Of a DNA stretch of 14,485 nt, positions 1 through 6,220 are shown in pieces. A program made the position numbers and the translations under genes. Origin of the DNA: an uncultured Gammaproteobacteria bacterium (GTDB lineage Bacteria > Pseudomonadota > Gammaproteobacteria > UBA9214); the NCBI GenBank assembly GCA_905480065.1, contig CAJQOV010000172.1, positions 1 to 14,485 on the forward strand, read 5' to 3'. Every line of letters starts with the position of its first letter. Positions within the stretch are counted from its first letter, which is position 1. The notes under the pieces were generated by a model. It did no database searches. It saw only the letters and a program-made list of their open reading frames with translations, and had not been told where the DNA came from.

Positions 1-103
1 GCAGCTCCTCGAGCCCGGTGTGCATCGAACCCATGAGGATGCGGTTGGGCAGTTCGACAAAGCCGAGATCGAGCGGACGAAACAGGTGCGGATAGGGAGT
101 CAT
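1..103 (-). CDS. fadH: 2,4-dienoyl-CoA reductase, N-terminal fragment (3' part off window)
   Basis: Only the first 34 codons lie in the window; the gene continues past the left edge. The start is MTPYPHLFRPLDLGF, followed by a stretch containing PNRILMGSMHTGLEE. This closely matches the N-terminus of the FadH old-yellow-enzyme family, where this segment begins the FMN-binding TIM barrel. FadH is a cytoplasmic FAD/FMN/4Fe-4S enzyme that reduces 2,4-dienoyl-CoA with NADPH during beta-oxidation of unsaturated fatty acids. The ATG at 103 is preceded by an AAGGACG ribosome-binding site about 6 nt upstream. The gene is divergent from gltA with 222 nt between, so both promoters should lie in that gap. 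Cofactor-binding C-terminal domains cannot be checked here; other OYE-type reductases remain possible but the N-terminus is very FadH-like. Confidence 0.85.
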   Translation of the reverse strand, partial: MTPYPHLFRPLDLGFVELPNRILMGSMHTGLEEL

Positions 104-325
104 CAGGAACGTCCTTGGTTCATTGCAGGCATTCTCCGGGAGCGTGAGAGGCAGTACAACCACCTCCCGGAACACCGTTGCCACTAGCCGAAATCGACCC
201 ATGGCGCAACTTGACGCGCTGCAGCATTGAGGTGTTCCATGAGCGATTCACGGCGGCGCACCCGGTCCCGGTGCCGACGATGCCACTCGATAAGGGACCG
301 CCAAACACGTTGATGCGAGGCCGCC
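104..325. promoter_or_regulatory. Divergent fadH-gltA intergenic region with an 8-bp inverted repeat
   Basis: This 222-nt gap must carry the promoters of fadH (minus) and gltA (plus). A perfect inverted repeat is visible: TCCGGGAG at 135-142 and CTCCCGGA at 164-171, separated by 21 nt. It could be a paired operator or an RNA stem in the fadH leader. A TTGACG hexamer at 211-216 is a possible -35 element for gltA, but no convincing -10 lies at the right distance, so I do not call a promoter. No known operator (CRP, ArcA, FadR) was recognised by eye. Confidence 0.35.
239..313 (+). CDS. Possible 24-codon arginine-rich leader ORF upstream of gltA
   Basis: An ATG at 239 has a good ribosome-binding site (TGAGGTG, about 4-5 nt upstream) and opens a 24-codon frame that ends at TGA 311-313, only 12 nt before the gltA ATG. 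The peptide starts MSDSRRRTRSRC and contains ten arginines and two cysteines; gltA also starts MSDS. The close spacing would suit translational coupling or attenuation of gltA. Against it, CGG/CGC-rich DNA produces arginine runs by chance, and no homologue is known to me. Treat as a candidate, not an established gene. Confidence 0.2.
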   Translation: MSDSRRRTRSRCRRCHSIRDRQTR

Positions 326-1615
326 ATGTCCGACTCCGCCACTCTCACAGTTGATGGCAAGAACTACGACCTTCCGATCGTCACCGGCAGCGAAAACGAG
401 CGTGCCCTCGACATCGGCAAGCTGCGCTCCCAGAGCGGCCTGATCACCCTCGACCCGGGCTACGGTAATACCGGCAGTTGCCAGAGCGACATCACCTTCA
501 TCGACGGTGATAAGGGCATCCTGCGCTACCGCGGCATTCCGCTGGAGGCCTTTGCCGATCACCCGAATTTCGTTGAAGTGGCGTGGCTGCTGATCTTCGG
601 ACACCTGCCCAACCGGACCGAATACGAATTCTTCAGCCGCGAGCTGACCGAGAACGCCAATATCGATGAAGACATGAAACACCACTTCGCCGGCTTCCCG
701 CGCTCGGCCCCGCCGATGGCGATCCTGTCCGCAATGATCTCCACGCTGTCCTGCTTTCATCCACAGCTGTTCGACCTGGAAACCGACGACCAGCTGGAAA
801 AGGCCGCGGCGCGACTGATCAGCAAGATCCGTACGCTGGCTGCCTACACCTACCGGCGCTCGCGCGGCCTGCCGTATATTTACCCGGACCCGAAGCTGCC
901 CTATGTAAGCAACTTCCTACACATGATGTTTTCCGAGGTATACAGTCCCTATGTGCCGGAACCGGAAGTCCGCGCCGCATTGAACCTGGTGCTGATCCTG
1001 CACGCTGACCACGAACAGAACTGCAGCACGTCGACCGTGCGCATGGTCGGCTCCAGCCGCGCCAACCTGTTCGCTTCCTGTGCAGCCGGCGTGTCCGCAC
1101 TGTGGGGGCCGTTACACGGCGGCGCCAACGTCAAGGTAATCGAGATGCTGGAATCGATTCACAAGGGAAAAATGTCCGCGCAGGAATACATCAATGCCGC
1201 CAAGGACAAGTCCAGCGATGTGAGACTGATGGGTTTCGGTCACCGGATCTACAAGAACTTCGACCCGCGTGCGACCATGCTGCGGGATGTCAGCGAGAAG
1301 CTGTTTGCCAAGCTGGGGACGTCCGACCCGCTGCTGGAGATTGCGCAGAACCTGGCTGACATTGCCCTCAAGGATGAATATTTCCTCGAGCGCAAGCTGT
1401 ACCCGAATGTGGACTTTTACAGCGGCATTATCCTGCGCGCGATCGGCATTCCGGCCAATATGTTCACCGTGCTGTTCGCAATTGGCCGGTTACCCGGCTG
1501 GATTGCCCACTGGCATGAACAGAACAGCGACCCGAACATGCGGATCGCACGCCCGCGCCAGGTCTATACCGGCAACGGCCTGTCCCATTACGTTCCCATG
1601 GAAGACCGGATGTGA
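326..1615 (+). CDS. gltA: Citrate synthase, type II (hexameric)
   Basis: It condenses oxaloacetate and acetyl-CoA to citrate, the entry step of the TCA cycle, in the cytoplasm. The 429-aa length matches the E. coli enzyme (about 427 aa). The three catalytic residues are visible: His264 in GPLHGGAN, His306 in GFGHRIYKNFDPRA, and Asp363 in YPNVDFYSG. The oxaloacetate-binding stretch LHADHEQNCSTSTVRMVGSS is also present. The N-terminal beta-rich domain (residues about 1-50, ending in DPGYGNTGSC) is the type II extension linked in enterobacteria to NADH inhibition. Its start has GCGAGG five nt upstream. A 74-aa reading frame follows 37 nt downstream with no terminator seen, so the two are probably co-transcribed. 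Identification is very secure; NADH sensitivity is inferred from the family. Confidence 0.98.
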   Translation: MSDSATLTVDGKNYDLPIVTGSENERALDIGKLRSQSGLITLDPGYGNTGSCQSDITFIDGDKGILRYRGIPLEAFADHPNFVEVAWLLIFGHLPNRTEYEFFSRELTENANIDEDMKHHFAGFPRSAPPMAILSAMISTLSCFHPQLFDLETDDQLEKAAARLISKIRTLAAYTYRRSRGLPYIYPDPKLPYVSNFLHMMFSEVYSPYVPEPEVRAALNLVLILHADHEQNCSTSTVRMVGSSRANLFASCAAGVSALWGPLHGGANVKVIEMLESIHKGKMSAQEYINAAKDKSSDVRLMGFGHRIYKNFDPRATMLRDVSEKLFAKLGTSDPLLEIAQNLADIALKDEYFLERKLYPNVDFYSGIILRAIGIPANMFTVLFAIGRLPGWIAHWHEQNSDPNMRIARPRQVYTGNGLSHYVPMEDRM

Positions 1616-1652
1616 ACTGCAATGAAGCCGGCATTTACCCAAGGAGTACTGC

Positions 1653-1877
1653 ATGCCTGACACACTGATGATATTGCCCGCCAGTGATCCGCACGAGATC
1701 CGCCTGGTACGAGTACCCAGTGACTACGAGGCGCATGAGGCGTTTCGTCACGTGACCGGACTGATTGCCGCCATCGAGGAAGCCGACCCGGATTACGACT
1801 GGGCGGATATCGAGGCGTCACTGGCCGATCACGGCTTCGAGGTGGTCGATTTTATCCTCGGACCGGTACTGGACTAG
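1653..1877 (+). CDS. Small acidic hypothetical protein downstream of gltA
   Basis: This 74-aa frame has a near-ideal ribosome-binding site (AAGGAGT, 1641-1647) six nt before its ATG, which argues that it is translated. The protein is acidic, starts MPDTLMILPASD and has a central stretch EEADPDYDWADIEASLADHG that looks like two short helices. There is no signal peptide, membrane segment or cysteine. I do not recognise the family. It lies 37 nt after gltA on the same strand and converges with the SET-domain gene, whose stop is 20 nt away; no hairpin terminator is seen between them. Co-expression with citrate synthase is inferred from spacing only. Confidence 0.75.
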   Translation: MPDTLMILPASDPHEIRLVRVPSDYEAHEAFRHVTGLIAAIEEADPDYDWADIEASLADHGFEVVDFILGPVLD

Positions 1878-1897
1878 TCGCCGGGCTGCAAGGCTAC

Positions 1898-2533
1898 TCA
1901 GGCTGCCAGGCCATCGGCGTCCAGCTGCGGCATACATCGTTCCGCATGCTCTTGCCAGGCCAGCATTGCTACTGACCGGTATGGCTGCTGGCCGGCCAGG
2001 TAGCCCTGTATGGCACGTTGCGTACGTCGATCGACCAGGTGCCAGAGCGGCTGATCGACGTGTGACAACCCGTCCAGTGCCGCTATCACCTTGCGGTCCC
2101 ATCCCGGCGCCAGCCGGGTAATATCACCCGGCCGTATCACCTTGCGGCAGTGGTGACAGCCACAATCCACCCGCATCGGCTCCTGCAGGTTAAACAGACC
2201 ATACTCATCGGTAATCTCTTCACCGGCCTCGATGTCACGCAGTGCGATCTCGAAACCATAGCCGGTACTCATGGTGTTGCATTCACAGCGATGATTGACG
2301 TACTTGGCGTGATCCCAGCTGACCACGCGCCTGCCGCGTGGATCGATATAGGAATACTTGTCGACGATCTGCCGGTGCGCTTCATCCAGCCGTTCAAACT
2401 GGCGCGGCGTCAGCTCGATCTCCAGTTCATCCTTTACATAGGTAATCGTGCCACGGGGAATGCGTCGGGTAGCAAAAACTCCATGACCGATGTGCGCACT
2501 GACCAACCGCAATTCGGTGGCGGGATGAATCAT
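1898..2533 (-). CDS. SET-domain protein-lysine N-methyltransferase
   Basis: SET proteins transfer methyl groups from S-adenosylmethionine to lysine side chains of proteins. In this 211-aa protein the order of motifs is GHGVFATRRIPRGT (16-29, the first SAM-binding loop), YVNHRCECNT (78-87, the NHxCxxN cofactor motif), GEEITDEYG (104-112, with the catalytic-type Tyr111) and a short post-SET cysteine cluster CGCHHC (124-129) that could bind zinc. The remaining ~80 residues are helical and unrecognised. AGGAGGG four nt upstream of the ATG is a strong ribosome-binding site. It is the last gene of a three-gene minus-strand operon, 36 nt after a basic-tailed small protein. The fold assignment is strong; the substrate is unknown. 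Confidence 0.9.
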   Translation of the reverse strand: MIHPATELRLVSAHIGHGVFATRRIPRGTITYVKDELEIELTPRQFERLDEAHRQIVDKYSYIDPRGRRVVSWDHAKYVNHRCECNTMSTGYGFEIALRDIEAGEEITDEYGLFNLQEPMRVDCGCHHCRKVIRPGDITRLAPGWDRKVIAALDGLSHVDQPLWHLVDRRTQRAIQGYLAGQQPYRSVAMLAWQEHAERCMPQLDADGLAA

Positions 2534-2569
2534 GTGACCCTCCTGGAGGTCGACGACAGGGAACGGTGT

Positions 2570-2884
2570 CTAGAGATCGAACACGTCGCTGAGAGCCTGC
2601 TGCAGCTGGCGTTCCTCGCGCAGTCGCTCGATACGGCGGCGCGCCTCTGCGTCGTTGCCATGGTTGGCGGCAGGCTTGCCGATCAGTCCATCGATGTCCG
2701 GCAACACGGCCAGGTCCTCGGTGACTTCATCCCACTCCGGCAGTACCTCCTCGTGAACCTCGTTGCCGCCCGCGGCCGAGGCGGTTGCCGCTGTGCTCAC
2801 CGTGCCGGTATTTTTCGACTTTCCACGGCCTGTCCGTGAGCCCTTGCCACCGCCCGGTTTTGCCACTGCATTACTGCGTGCCAT
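2570..2884 (-). CDS. Small protein with basic, histone-tail-like N-terminus
   Basis: The 104-aa product has two contrasting parts. Residues 2-41 are low complexity, rich in Gly, Ser, Thr, Ala, Lys and Arg and without acidic residues, including KPGGGKGSRTGRGKSKN with Lys9, Lys14, Lys22 and Lys24. Residues 42-75 are acidic (EVHEEVLPEWDEVTEDL). The C-terminus is a charged helix, EARRRIERLREERQLQQALS, ending in DVFDL; short RRRIE-type tails of this kind occur in small gammaproteobacterial proteins (perhaps the PA3496 group), a resemblance I cannot verify. I chose ATG 2884 over an in-frame TTG at 2899. Its start overlaps the end of the upstream exported-protein gene by 14 nt, implying translational coupling, and the SET gene follows 36 nt later. 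Being a SET substrate is a hypothesis. Confidence 0.75.
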   Translation of the reverse strand: MARSNAVAKPGGGKGSRTGRGKSKNTGTVSTAATASAAGGNEVHEEVLPEWDEVTEDLAVLPDIDGLIGKPAANHGNDAEARRRIERLREERQLQQALSDVFDL

Positions 2885-3185
2885 CTGGATTGCCCTCAAC
2901 TTCGCTGTTGATCAGTGTTGTCATGTCATCCGGAACACCGCTGACGGGATCACCTTCCACGAGCGGTGTCACCTCGTTCTGGCTGCCCGTATCCGGGAGG
3001 TCTCCGCCCCGTGACAGCACACAACCTTGCACGTATTCCTCAAATTGCTCCGCTGGCACTGCGTATAACTCGGCCTCCTGGCGGCACTCACCGCCGGGGT
3101 CAGCGTGCACCGGCTGCATGACTCCCGCGAGACCAGCTGCGCTGACCAGGTACACCAGCAAGCTGGTACGAATGGCGTCTTTCAT
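2871..3185 (-). CDS. Small exported protein with two conserved-looking cysteines
   Basis: The 104-aa precursor has a Sec signal peptide: MKDAIR, a hydrophobic core (about residues 8-23) and a likely cut after Ala28 in PVHA-D. The mature part has Cys34 and Cys55 spaced across ECRQEAELYAVPAEQFEEYV, a helical segment that could be closed by one disulfide in the periplasm; the rest is polar and acidic and probably disordered. AGGAGA lies about 6 nt upstream of the ATG. It is the first gene of the operon leading to the SET methyltransferase and faces a LysR regulator. I do not recognise a named family, and no catalytic motif is visible. Confidence 0.75.
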   Translation of the reverse strand: MKDAIRTSLLVYLVSAAGLAGVMQPVHADPGGECRQEAELYAVPAEQFEEYVQGCVLSRGGDLPDTGSQNEVTPLVEGDPVSGVPDDMTTLINSEVEGNPDGTQ

Positions 3186-3312
3186 GTATCAATCTCCTGG
3201 CCCCCGCGGGCGCCATGTTCATCAGAATGCGTACCCACGTACCGTGGCCGTTAACCGTGACGGTGACTGGCCCTCCCGCAGGCAGGCAGACAAGCCCTAT
3301 CGACACGATTGG

Positions 3313-3341
3313 CTTATAAAATGGCTGGGGGTGCCCGGCAA
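3313..3341 (-). promoter_or_regulatory. Sigma-70-like promoter of the exported protein-SET operon
   Basis: Read on the minus strand, TTGCCG (3341-3336) and TATAAG (3318-3313) are separated by exactly 17 nt, matching the -35 and -10 consensus at 4/6 and 5/6 positions. The predicted transcription start is near 3306, giving a 5' leader of about 120 nt before the ATG at 3185. Confidence 0.5.
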
Positions 3342-3361
3342 ATGAAAAATTATTGCTTTCA

Positions 3362-3380
3362 CGATTAACGTTGCTTATCG
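3362..3380. promoter_or_regulatory. Candidate LysR-type regulator binding site (T-N11-A dyad)
   Basis: CGATTA-N7-TTATCG is an imperfect dyad centred on 3371, with T3365 and A3377 forming the T-N11-A pattern typical of LysR-type recognition sites. Its centre is about 65 bp upstream of the predicted start of the minus-strand operon, which is the usual position of such sites. It also overlaps a possible hdfR promoter (TTGCTT 3353-3358, 17-nt spacer, TATCGT 3376-3381), which would suit autorepression. That promoter would leave a leader of only about 5 nt. Confidence 0.45.
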
Positions 3381-3392
3381 TCAGACACAATC

Positions 3393-4244
3393 ATGGACAT
3401 CGAGTTACTGCGTACCTTTCTGGAGGTTGTGCGTACCCGCCACTTTGGCAAGGCGGCAGCTGAACTTTGTGTCACCCAGTCTGCTGTCAGCGCCCGCATC
3501 CGGCAGCTGGAGCAGACCCTCGCCAAGCCCTTGTTTGTGCGTCACCGCAACAATATCCAGCTCACTGCGGAAGGCAGGCAACTGCGCAAGCACGCCGAAA
3601 CCATCGTGCAGGTGTGGTCCAGGGCACGCCAGGAAACCGGGCTGGGAACAGATTTCACGCGAGCACTTGCCATCGGTGCGATACAGGATCTGTGGGCGAC
3701 GTTACTGGCAGGCTGGCTACCTGCCCTGCGTGATCAGATGCCGGATACCGCATTGCAGGTCGAGACCGGCACTTCCGATGGACTGGTGCGCAAGCTGCTC
3801 GACAGCGTAATCGACCTGGCGATCCTGTTTGAGCCACCGCAGGTCCCGGCACTCGAGTTACGCGAGCTGGCGGTTATCAACCTGGTACTGGCCTCGACGC
3901 GCCAGGGACAGACTCCAGACCAGGCGCTTGGCCCGGGCTACATCATGGTCGACTGGGGCACGGCATTTGCACTGCACCACGCACGTCACTACCCGAACAT
4001 GCTCGCCCCGGCCCTGCACATGAACCAGGGCATCCTTGCCAGACAACACCTGCAGCAAGTCCATGGTGCCGCTTACCTGCCCGAGCAGATGCTGGACAAA
4101 AACCCGGCCGGGCGGCCGCTGTATCGCGTTACCTCCGCGGCCGTCATCGAACGACCGGTCTATGGAGTGTTTGCCACCGGCAATGACCGGGCGGATACCA
4201 TTCGTCAGGCGCTTGGACTGCTGCCGGGCCACCACCCGCGCTGA
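3393..4244 (+). CDS. hdfR: LysR-family transcriptional regulator, HdfR-like
   Basis: The 283-aa protein begins MDIELLRTFLEVVRTRHFGK and continues with the winged helix-turn-helix: recognition region TQSAVSARIRQLE (28-40), then LFVRHRNNIQLTAEG. This is close to E. coli HdfR over the first ~65 residues, including the diagnostic RTRHFG and RHRNNI stretches. Residues from about 90 on form the usual effector-binding domain but are much less similar, so the effector is unknown. E. coli HdfR represses the flagellar master operon flhDC; no flagellar genes are seen here. No clear ribosome-binding site precedes the ATG. The divergent arrangement, with a T-N11-A dyad in the gap, suggests that it controls the SET-domain operon and itself. 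Confidence 0.88.
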   Translation: MDIELLRTFLEVVRTRHFGKAAAELCVTQSAVSARIRQLEQTLAKPLFVRHRNNIQLTAEGRQLRKHAETIVQVWSRARQETGLGTDFTRALAIGAIQDLWATLLAGWLPALRDQMPDTALQVETGTSDGLVRKLLDSVIDLAILFEPPQVPALELRELAVINLVLASTRQGQTPDQALGPGYIMVDWGTAFALHHARHYPNMLAPALHMNQGILARQHLQQVHGAAYLPEQMLDKNPAGRPLYRVTSAAVIERPVYGVFATGNDRADTIRQALGLLPGHHPR

Positions 4245-4396
4245 GGCGGCGCAACGCCGTCCCTGTCAGGCCCGGAACAAGCAACTCGCTGCATCGACAC
4301 CAGCAAAAACATTCCATTGACAGCCTGCATTGGCAGGGCCAGATTGATTGTACTCGCAGCTGCGGATGCTGCCTGCGACCTGAATGATTGAGTGTC

Positions 4397-5404
4397 ATGC
4401 AACACGCAAACACCAAGCGGCTCCCCGCCTTCCTGTGCGCAATCGCCGGTGCCACCTTGCTGGCCGGTTGTGGCGGTGGCGGCGGTGCTAGCAGCACCGC
4501 CACGGGGCTTACCGGTGGATGGGTGACCGTTCTCACACCATCGGATTCCGGAACCTATTCCAGCAATTGCAACGCCATCACCCTGGGCGGCAAGGCATTC
4601 ATCAGTCAGACCTGGTACCGCTGTTGCAGCGGGGACGCCAGCGATACTGGTGTCACGGTAAGCTGGAAGAACCTGGTCACCGGCAGCAGCGGCACCGCAC
4701 ATCAGACCCCGCATTATTGTCTCCTGATAGGTACCACGTATTTGTGCGATCATAGCTGGGACGCAACCATAGCGCTGACACTCGGTGACAATATTTTCGA
4801 GGTTACCGCAATCGATCCGGGTGGCGCGGGCGGCACCGATACAATCACAGTAAGCAAGACAGAAAATTCCTGGACGGTATCCGGCACACTGACCAGTTAC
4901 GAAGGAACCGGCCTGGACATCTACCGGTCCGGCGTTGGCGTCAACCTCAAGGATGAATCGGGCAGCTTGTTAATCGGGACGTCAGGTGCGGGGGTGTCCG
5001 GTCAGTTCACACTGTCCTGTATCACCACTGGCAACTACCTGCTGGAACCCACCGCGGCGCCGTTCGACCACAGCTTTGCCCCTCCCTGGTACGCCATCAG
5101 CGTCGCGGACAGCGATGTGACCGGTTACGATTTCAAATCCGTTGCGTATTCGGCAAGCGGCAGCATCAGCTACGCCACCAACGGGGACCCGGTTACCGGG
5201 ATTGAGGTGGAGATCACCGATGGCAGTGCGACCTTCAGCCGGTTCCTGCTGCAGGACGGAAGTTACAACTACGTGGTACCCGCCGGCAGCTATACGATCA
5301 CCCCGGTCCCCTTCGGGGGTTACACCTTCACACCACAATCAAGGAGCGTGGACCTGTCGGCCGGCAGCCAGTCAGATCTGGACTTTATCTACAACACACA
5401 GTAA
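4397..5404 (+). CDS. Lipoprotein with Ig-like and carboxypeptidase-regulatory-like domains
   Basis: From ATG 4397 (an in-frame TTG at 4388 is less likely) the 335-aa precursor has a lipoprotein signal: basic KR at 7-8, a hydrophobic core and the lipobox LLAGC with lipidated Cys25, followed by a GGGGGASS linker. Residues about 40-155 look like an Ig-like domain rich in cysteine (including a CC pair), ending NIFEVTAIDPGGAGGTDTIT. Two repeats follow that start SWTVSGTLTSYEG and AYSASGSISYATNG, each resembling the carboxypeptidase-regulatory-like (CarboxypepD_reg) beta sandwich. No enzyme motif is visible. It is probably an outer-membrane-anchored binding or structural protein. There is no good ribosome-binding site, and 150 nt separate it from the LysR gene. 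Confidence 0.8.
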   Translation: MQHANTKRLPAFLCAIAGATLLAGCGGGGGASSTATGLTGGWVTVLTPSDSGTYSSNCNAITLGGKAFISQTWYRCCSGDASDTGVTVSWKNLVTGSSGTAHQTPHYCLLIGTTYLCDHSWDATIALTLGDNIFEVTAIDPGGAGGTDTITVSKTENSWTVSGTLTSYEGTGLDIYRSGVGVNLKDESGSLLIGTSGAGVSGQFTLSCITTGNYLLEPTAAPFDHSFAPPWYAISVADSDVTGYDFKSVAYSASGSISYATNGDPVTGIEVEITDGSATFSRFLLQDGSYNYVVPAGSYTITPVPFGGYTFTPQSRSVDLSAGSQSDLDFIYNTQ

Positions 5405-5425
5405 CAACCGACTGGCCATTCACCG

Positions 5426-6220
5426 CTACTGACGGCGAAACAACACGAAAGACAGGTCATCCGGCTTGTGTGGCCGCTCCTCGTCTCCCGGCACCATGCG
5501 TTCCCGGCAGGCCTGCACCAGGCGCTTGCCGACCTGGTCGAGCGGACCCTTGCGCACCATTTCGATGATCTCGCCAACGAACAGGTTGTCGAACAGACCG
5601 TCACTGCCAACTACCACGGTATCGCGCAGCGCAAGGTTGACCACCGGGCCGATTTCCAGGCGCATGTCCGCCATGCCGACCATGCTCGACACGATGTGCC
5701 GCTCCGCGTGGAACATTGCGGCATCCGCGTCCAGCATGCCGGACGCCTCGGCGTAACCCACCGGCGAATGTGGCACCGACTGGTACTTCAGTTTGCCGCG
5801 CTGGCCACACACCAGGATCATGGAGTCGCCGGCATGGTAGGCGCGCACGGTATCGTTATCGATACTGACCACGGCAATCGTGGTCCCGCCACCCTGCCCG
5901 CGCGCCATGACTGCCGCATTCGCTGCCTCGATGCCGGTCAGCACTGCCTCGCGCTGTGCATCGCCCGACTGGCCCGAGACGCTCTCCGCGAGCTGTTGCA
6001 GGGCAATGCCGGAGGCCAGGCTGCCGGATGGCAGGCCGCCCAACCCATCGGCCACGGCCACCACTGCGCTGGTCGCATCCCCCGGGATAAGTGCCGCCGC
6101 ATCTTCGTTGCTGGACTCGCGGCCGGGACGACGCTCGGTAAACACACAGGCCAGCCCGTCGGCCAGCGCCATGGTCAATGGCTCCGGCATGTCGACACCC
6201 TGAAACAACAGTACCGGCAT
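5426..6220 (-). CDS. PP2C-family serine/threonine protein phosphatase
   Basis: The 264-aa protein is a metal-dependent PP2C phosphatase that removes phosphate from serine and threonine residues. Visible motifs are SSNEDAAAL (Glu39-Asp40), VAVADGLGG (Asp58, Gly59, metal ligands), YHAGDSMILV (Asp132), VVVGSDGLFDNL (Asp207) and KPDDLSFVL (Asp254/255). There is no signal peptide or membrane segment, so it is cytoplasmic. I chose ATG 6220 because it overlaps the stop of the kinase gene by one base (TGATG), typical of translational coupling; ATG 6190 is an alternative. It is third in a minus-strand operon after a transglycosylase-like protein and a kinase, so it probably reverses that kinase's phosphorylation. 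It converges with the lipoprotein gene, 21 nt away. Confidence 0.92.
   Translation of the reverse strand: MPVLLFQGVDMPEPLTMALADGLACVFTERRPGRESSNEDAAALIPGDATSAVVAVADGLGGLPSGSLASGIALQQLAESVSGQSGDAQREAVLTGIEAANAAVMARGQGGGTTIAVVSIDNDTVRAYHAGDSMILVCGQRGKLKYQSVPHSPVGYAEASGMLDADAAMFHAERHIVSSMVGMADMRLEIGPVVNLALRDTVVVGSDGLFDNLFVGEIIEMVRKGPLDQVGKRLVQACRERMVPGDEERPHKPDDLSFVLFRRQ

Noticed and set aside
2150..2839. A 229-codon plus-strand open frame across the SET and tail-protein genes
   Set aside because: It crosses two opposite-strand genes, one with clear SET motifs and both with good ribosome-binding sites, and shows no family signature.
1898..2884. Calling the tail protein a true histone or HU-like protein
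   Set aside because: It has no histone fold or HU beta-arm signature; only the composition and short motifs of the N-terminal tail resemble histone tails.
3100..3390. A 96-codon minus-strand frame in the intergenic region beside the LysR gene
   Set aside because: It overlaps the signal-peptide gene in another frame, covers the promoter and the LysR dyad, and has no recognisable sequence.
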